Below are positions 31,869 through 35,672 of a stretch of DNA of 35,672 nucleotides, piece by piece. Below the pieces are notes generated by a model that was not told where the DNA came from, searched no databases, and saw only the letters and a program-made list of their open reading frames with translations. Source of the DNA: Beijerinckiaceae bacterium (lineage in GTDB: Bacteria > Pseudomonadota > Alphaproteobacteria > Rhizobiales > Beijerinckiaceae). Position 1 is the first letter of the stretch, and each line of letters begins with the position of its first letter. The translations under genes were made by a program, and so were the position numbers. The DNA is taken from contig SCSF01000159.1 of the NCBI GenBank assembly GCA_004298435.1, forward strand, positions 1 to 35,672, written 5' to 3'.

Positions 31869-32207
31869 ATGCCGGGACTGTTTTTCAGAGTTTCAGAAAT
31901 CCGATTCCGCCGCCATGGGTTTTCCGCTGTCGCGGCGCTTCTGATGGCGGCCTATGCCGGCGCTGCCTTCGCGCAGGGTGGGACGGGAAACGGAACCGGG
32001 GCGGAATCCACGACTCCCGAAAACCACGCCAGCCCCGCGCCGACTTCGCCTGCTGTGAAAGGTTCCACAAAGAATGGCGTGATCACGCCCAAAGGCGACG
32101 TCGATCCCAATATGACGAAAGCCCCGCCGGCCAAGGGCACGACGAACATGCCGGTGATCAAACCGAAGGGCATGCCGGGCGGCCAGCCCGGCCCGACGCC
32201 AAAGTGA
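31869..32207 (+). CDS. Small secreted Pro/Gly/Lys-rich protein (112 aa)
   Basis: GAGGA lies 9 nt before ATG 31869. A signal peptide with an Arg-rich start (RVSEIRFRRHGFSAVAALLM) ends at AGAAFA-QGG. The mature 75 residues are low-complexity and probably disordered, with two related segments: NGVITPKGDVDPNMTKAPP and MPVIKPKGMPGG. Such short secreted proteins with VI-PKG/PPG units occur in Hyphomicrobiales, but I know of no function. It could be a periplasmic or surface linker. It shares its strand with dedA and converges on rimO with 26 bp between stops. Confidence 0.7.
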   Translation: MPGLFFRVSEIRFRRHGFSAVAALLMAAYAGAAFAQGGTGNGTGAESTTPENHASPAPTSPAVKGSTKNGVITPKGDVDPNMTKAPPAKGTTNMPVIKPKGMPGGQPGPTPK

Positions 32208-32233
32208 GTCGCGCCCCGCGATGACGGCAATGC

Positions 32234-33574
32234 TCACACAGCCGTCCCGGAAAGATCATAGGCGTCGGCCGAGTCGATCTTCACGCTGACGATTTCGCCC
32301 ACGCGCAACGGACGATGAGACGTCACGCGCACCTTTCCGTCGATCTCCGGCGCGTCCGCCTTGCTGCGGCCTTCCGCCTGGCGCGAACCGGCGCGGTCGA
32401 TGATGACCTGCATATGCCGGCCGACTTTCTGTTTCAGCCGTTGCGTGCTGATAGCGCGCTGACGCTCCATGAAACGGCGGTAGCGTGACTCCTGAACGTC
32501 GGGTGGGACAGAAGGCAGGCCGAGATCGTTCGCAGCAGCGCCTTCGACGGGTTCGTATTTGAAAGCGCCGACGTGATCGAGGCGCGCCTCGCCAAGCCAG
32601 TCGAGTAGCATTGCGAAATCATCTTCGGCTTCGCCGGGAAAGCCGACGATGAACGTCGAGCGCAAAGTCAGATCGGGGCAGAGCGAGCGCCAGCTTTTGA
32701 TTCGTTCGAGTGTCTTTACCTGATCGCCCGGCCGCCGCATGGCGCGCAGCACTTTCGGGCTCGCATGCTGAAAGGGGATATCCAGATAGGGCAGGATTTT
32801 GCCCTCCACCATCAGCTCAATGACTTCGTCGATGTGCGGATAGGGATAGACATAATGCAGGCGCACCCAGATCCCGAGTTCGCCGAGTTCGCGCATGAGA
32901 TCGATGAATTTGGCGCGGACGGTGCGGTCGGCGAACCGGCTTTCGGCGTAGGAGATGTCGCGGCCATAGGCGCCCGTATCCTGCGAGATGATCAGCAGTT
33001 CCTTGACGCCAGCGCCGACAAGCTTTTCCGCTTCCCGCAGAATGTCGCCGGCCGGGCGCGAAACGAGGTCGCCGCGCAGATGCGGAATGATGCAGAACGA
33101 GCAGCGATTGCTGCAACCTTCCGAGATCTTGAGATAGGCATAGTGGCGCGGCGTGAGTTTGATGCCCTGCGCCGGCAGGAGATCGAAAAAAGGATCATGC
33201 GCCGGCGCGATGGCTTCATGCACGGCGTCCATGACCGTTTCGAAGGCTTGCGGCCCGCTGATTGAAAGAACGTTCGGATGAGCGGCCCGAATCGTCTGGG
33301 CTTCGGCGCCCATGCAGCCTGTGACGATGACCTTGCCGTTTTCCTCAAGCGCGGCGCCGATGGCGGCGAGCGATTCGGCCTTGGCGCTGTCGAGAAAGCC
33401 GCAGGTGTTGACGATCACTGCGTCGGCGCCGGCATGGCTCTTGACGAGTTCATAGCCCTCCGCGCGCAGGCGCGTGATGATATGCTCGCTGTCGACCAGA
33501 GCCTTGGGGCAGCCGAGCGAGACAAAGGAGATTTTAGGGGCGTTGGCGGTGTTGTCCGCCGGTCTTTGGGTCAT
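32234..33574 (-). CDS. rimO: Ribosomal protein S12 methylthiotransferase
   Basis: A 446-residue radical-SAM enzyme that adds a methylthio group to an aspartate of ribosomal protein S12. Domains in order: MTTase N-terminal domain with three cluster cysteines C22 ([12 protein letters not shown]), C58 ([11 protein letters not shown]) and C87 (TGCMGAE); radical-SAM domain with [15 protein letters not shown] (C154, C158, C161); C-terminal TRAM domain. [12 protein letters not shown] and [12 protein letters not shown] distinguish RimO from MiaB. The start [10 protein letters not shown] is plausible; a repeat lies just upstream. Single gene, no operon partners seen. Confidence 0.96.
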   Translation of the reverse strand: MTQRPADNTANAPKISFVSLGCPKALVDSEHIITRLRAEGYELVKSHAGADAVIVNTCGFLDSAKAESLAAIGAALEENGKVIVTGCMGAEAQTIRAAHPNVLSISGPQAFETVMDAVHEAIAPAHDPFFDLLPAQGIKLTPRHYAYLKISEGCSNRCSFCIIPHLRGDLVSRPAGDILREAEKLVGAGVKELLIISQDTGAYGRDISYAESRFADRTVRAKFIDLMRELGELGIWVRLHYVYPYPHIDEVIELMVEGKILPYLDIPFQHASPKVLRAMRRPGDQVKTLERIKSWRSLCPDLTLRSTFIVGFPGEAEDDFAMLLDWLGEARLDHVGAFKYEPVEGAAANDLGLPSVPPDVQESRYRRFMERQRAISTQRLKQKVGRHMQVIIDRAGSRQAEGRSKADAPEIDGKVRVTSHRPLRVGEIVSVKIDSADAYDLSGTAV

Positions 33575-33608
33575 CGGATGCGATTGCCATGCCCGGCAGC
33601 ATTAGGCA

Positions 33609-33650
33609 AGTTTCGAGCGAAGCGGCGTCCGGTTCCGCGTGAAGAAACGT
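33609..33650 (+). repeat. Dispersed palindromic repeat, copy C (diverged)
   Basis: GTTTCGAGCGAAGCGGCGTC...GCGTGAAGAAACG matches copies A and B at 2741-3008 with several changes and shortened ends. It sits between the rimO start and the terminator of the outer-membrane protein gene. Confidence 0.7.
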
Positions 33651-33670
33651 GGCAATAGAGGCAGATTGCA

Positions 33671-33705
33671 CAAAAAAAGCCCGGCCATTAAGGCCGGGCT
33701 TTATT
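33671..33705 (-). terminator. Strong Rho-independent terminator of the outer-membrane protein gene
   Basis: On the minus strand AAAGCCCGGCC-TTAAT-GGCCGGGCTTTTTTT: a perfect GC stem with a 7-T run, about 30 bp after the stop of the barrel gene. This is the clearest terminator in the window and fits a highly expressed gene. Confidence 0.93.
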
Positions 33706-33732
33706 GGCATGTTCGAACTGAACGCCAGGCGC

Positions 33733-34434
33733 TCAGTATTTTGCGACGACGGGAGTCGGACCGAACATGTCGAACTTGTAGCTGAAGCCGACCTGGACCC
33801 TGTTGTCGGTCTCATGGCGGGACACGTTGCCAGCCACGACAGGCGAGAACTGGTTGAAGTGACCGTAATCCGTGTAGCGGTATTCGGCGCGGATCGACCA
33901 GTTGTTGTCTATGGCGTATTCGATGCCGCCGCCGACGGTCCAGCCCACGCGACCGGTGTTGAGGGTGTCAACGAAGCCGGGCATGCTGTAGCTGTTCTTG
34001 AAGTTGGCGAAGGCGACACCGCCTGTGCCATAGATCAAGGCGCGATCCCAGGCCACGCCAACGCGGCCACGAATCGATCCGTTGATGTCTTCGCGAGTCG
34101 AGTAATCGAACGTCGAGCCGTGGTAGCTCGAGCCGTTCACATCGCCCTCGAGACCGAAGACGAACTGGGCGACCTGGTAGTTGTAGCCAACGTGAGCGCC
34201 GCCGACGACGCCGCTCGGGCTGATGCTCTCGTAGTTGAGGCCATTGTTGGCTGTGGAGCGACCCCACTGATAGCCAACCTGGCCACCGACATAGAGACCG
34301 GTCCAGGTGAAGACCGGCGGCGGCGGCGGCGGGATGTAAGCCGGCGCTTCCTTGCGATTCGGCAGGTCAGCCGCCCATGCAGCCCCCACCGCGCCAAAGA
34401 AGATCACCGTCGACATGAGTATCTTGCGCAGCAT
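33733..34434 (-). CDS. Outer-membrane beta-barrel protein (Omp25/Omp31-like)
   Basis: A 233-residue protein from MLRKILMSTVIFFGAVGAAWA; the track ORF runs 27 codons too far upstream, while GAGGGAAG lies 8 nt before ATG 34434. After the signal peptide comes a short Pro-rich segment (AYIPPPPPPVFTWTGLYVGG), then an eight-stranded OmpA-like barrel with alternating aromatic strands (GAHVGYNYQVAQFVFGLEGD, WSIRAEYRYTDYG) ending in VQVGFSYKF near the C-terminus. FTWTGLYVGGQVGYQWG is the usual opening of the Omp25/Omp31 family of Hyphomicrobiales outer membranes. The strong terminator and good ribosome-binding site suggest high expression. Confidence 0.93.
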   Translation of the reverse strand: MLRKILMSTVIFFGAVGAAWAADLPNRKEAPAYIPPPPPPVFTWTGLYVGGQVGYQWGRSTANNGLNYESISPSGVVGGAHVGYNYQVAQFVFGLEGDVNGSSYHGSTFDYSTREDINGSIRGRVGVAWDRALIYGTGGVAFANFKNSYSMPGFVDTLNTGRVGWTVGGGIEYAIDNNWSIRAEYRYTDYGHFNQFSPVVAGNVSRHETDNRVQVGFSYKFDMFGPTPVVAKY

Positions 34435-34996
34435 TATTTTCACTTCCCTCTGTTGAGGAGTCCGAGCCTGAATGCAGGTAATTCCGTCCTTGTTCAGAGC
34501 AATATCCATGGGCACAAAAATACGAACAAAAGGTTTTTATTCGCAGCCCCTGTTGCAGCCCTGCAACGAATCCCCCGACTCGAAGCTTTGCTTCTCTCCT
34601 CGCTTCATCAAACGATGTAAACGCGGTGATCTAGGTAAAGGATTTGAATATGGCGAAGTTGAGGTTTTGGGCCGTTCCTCCTCCCGGATCGAAGCTCCGG
34701 CGCATCAACTCTTTGTATGAAATTGGCTTCGAATTTTTGACCGGACGAGATGGAACTTTTTGAAAGTATTGATTTGTATGTAGCAACTGCAACAGCAACG
34801 GTTTCTACGTCCACGCTGCGATAAATTGCGCAAGCTTCGGGCAGAACCGGAAATATGGTTGTCGAGATGTTAAGAAGCGGCGCAGCGGCGCAATCAAATC
34901 GTTTTGGCGCCAGCTTTCTGCCGCAGGCCGGAGGCTGGCCCGTTCGAAAACGCGATAGCCTCTGATTCGAAACTTGACTATATGGACTGCACGATT
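34435..34996. other. 562-bp intergenic region, outer-membrane gene to tRNA-Ser
   Basis: No gene is supported. ORFs 34472..34720 (plus) and 34608..34814 (minus) lack ribosome-binding sites and family resemblance. The left part must hold the promoter of the barrel gene, and the right end the tRNA promoter. A small hairpin (GAAGCTTTGCTTC) lies near 34580. Confidence 0.55.
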
Positions 34997-35086
34997 GGAA
35001 GGGTGGCCGAGTGGTTTAAGGCAGCGGTCTTGAAAACCGCCGTGGGCGCAAGTCCACCGTGGGTTCGAATCCCACCTCTTCCGCCA
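34997..35086 (+). tRNA. tRNA-Ser (anticodon TGA)
   Basis: A 90-nt class II tRNA with a long variable arm. Acceptor GGAAGGG pairs with CTCTTCC (one G-T) before the discriminator G and an encoded CCA. The D-arm is GGCCGAGTGGTTTAAGGC; the anticodon stem-loop GCGGTCTTGAAAACCGC presents TGA; the variable arm is GTGGGCGCAAGTCCAC; the T-arm is GTGGGTTCGAATCCCAC. It reads UCA and other UCN codons. ORF 34904..35140 over it is false. Confidence 0.97.
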
Positions 35087-35094
35087 ATTGTCGT

Positions 35095-35111
35095 GCGCGG
35101 ATCAAGTCCGC
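35095..35111 (+). repeat. Single-arm copy of the GCGCGGATCAAGTCCGC element
   Basis: This 17-bp sequence is identical to part of the right arm of the inverted repeat at 27653-27676 and begins 8 nt after the tRNA CCA end. It is itself a partial palindrome and may help end the tRNA transcript. Confidence 0.6.
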
Positions 35112-35204
35112 CCATGACGCGGGCCAATTCAGCGTGTTGATGCCTCCGTCGTGTGCGTCGGCTGCTCCTCTCTTCGCAAGCAAGGAAAGAGCGCATTCTC
35201 CTGC

Positions 35205-35672
35205 TCACTCCGAAATGACCTTTTCAAATCGGCGGTCCGGCACGAGCCAGATCACCGCAACGGCGGCGTACAAAATGCAGGAAAGCCATGGCAGCCACGC
35301 CGCCACTACCAAAGCAATGATATATAAAACCGAAGACAGCTTGCCCTTGGCGTCGCGGCCGAGCGCGCGCGCCACCCTCGATTGAGGTCCGTTGCACAGC
35401 AGGATTTCACGCTGCAACAGAAGGAAGGCGAACGACGCCATCAAAAGAACGAAGCCGTAGACGGTGACAGTGATGGACGCGAACCTGTTTTCGCTGATCC
35501 ATGCTGTCGTGAACGGGATCAGGGTTATCCAGAACAAGAGGAACAAATTGGCCCACAACACGCGCCCGTTGATACGCTCGGTGGCGTGCATCATGTGGTG
35601 GTGATTGTTCCAGTAGATGCCGATGTAAACGAAGCTGAGGATGTAGCTTAAAGCCACAGGCCACAGGATGAG
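35205..35672 (-). CDS. TMEM175/DUF1211-like potassium channel protein (partial, N-terminus off window)
   Basis: The frame is open through the right edge, so the track start (GTG 35657) is not the true one; five more codons (LILWP) are visible and the N-terminus lies beyond. The 155 visible residues contain four to five hydrophobic helices. LSFVYIGIYWNNHHHMMH followed by LLFWITLIPFTTAWI is characteristic of the second half of a bacterial TMEM175 (DUF1211) repeat; these proteins form leak-type potassium channels. The final residues RRFEKVISE are cytoplasmic. The missing part should hold the first helix with its FxxxD signature, which would confirm the call. Confidence 0.85.
   Translation of the reverse strand, partial: LILWPVALSYILSFVYIGIYWNNHHHMMHATERINGRVLWANLFLLFWITLIPFTTAWISENRFASITVTVYGFVLLMASFAFLLLQREILLCNGPQSRVARALGRDAKGKLSSVLYIIALVVAAWLPWLSCILYAAVAVIWLVPDRRFEKVISE

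Noticed and set aside
34472-34814. ORFs 34472..34720 and 34608..34814
   Set aside because: No initiation signals and no family features; they lie in the promoter region of the outer-membrane protein gene.
1-35672. CRISPR array, insertion sequence, prophage or integrated element
   Set aside because: No regularly spaced direct repeats, transposase, integrase or phage genes were seen. The tRNA-Ser gene is not followed by an integrase or a duplicated tRNA end within the window.

Overview
The window looks like a chromosomal segment of a high-GC alphaproteobacterium, most likely of the order Hyphomicrobiales. The signs are a CC/CxxC-type CysH, a PleC/PdhS-like histidine kinase, HisKA_2-type kinase signalling, an Omp25/Omp31-like barrel and dispersed palindromic intergenic repeats. 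Two tandem MxaD-like periplasmic proteins next to a secreted YVTN beta-propeller suggest a methylotroph or methanotroph relative (Beijerinckiaceae/Methylocystaceae-like). The taxonomic call is inference; no marker gene was compared.

Layout. 1-1868 (minus): a likely operon RDD membrane protein, Bpt leucyl-transferase (TTG start), DUF2235 hydrolase running off the left edge. 2019-2675 (plus): VanX-like D-Ala-D-Ala dipeptidase. 2676-3021: repeat-rich gap. 3022-6576 (minus): signalling operon of a CHASE3 histidine kinase, a single-domain response regulator, a REC-HisKA_2 kinase overlapping it by ATGA, and a DHFR-fold protein. 6738-8582: ilvD. 8781-10295: GT39-like membrane glycosyltransferase. 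10505-10744: small secreted protein. 10975-12012: cobT. 12196-12830: a short leader ORF overlapping dps. 12846-15647 (minus): MFS transporter and S10 carboxypeptidase-like protein. 15744-17303: PleC-like kinase. 17605-18656 (plus): Fe-S uracil-DNA glycosylase-like protein and a small protein. 18701-21361 (minus): pepN. 21697-23885 (plus): the MxaD-like/MxaD-like/YVTN module. 24076-26997 (minus): LplT-like transporter, a 62-residue protein and a CDF metal transporter with an unusually long C-terminus. 27134-27580: glyoxalase I. 28044-28751 (minus): FucA-like aldolase. 28752-29465: no supported gene. 29466-29819: orphan GTG-start protein. 29931-30665 (minus): cysH. 31113-32207 (plus): DedA and a small secreted Pro/Gly/Lys-rich protein. 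32234-33574 (minus): rimO. 33733-34434 (minus): outer-membrane barrel with a strong terminator. 34997-35086: tRNA-Ser(TGA). 35205 to the right edge (minus): TMEM175-like channel.

Most of the window is ordinary housekeeping, stress and envelope biology: branched-chain amino acid, cobalamin and sulfate assimilation, DNA protection and repair, peptide turnover. The most unusual pieces are the two-paralogue MxaD/propeller periplasmic module, the dps leader ORF, and the CDF transporter that appears to carry three ferredoxin-like C-terminal units. I saw no CRISPR array, insertion sequence, prophage or integrase.
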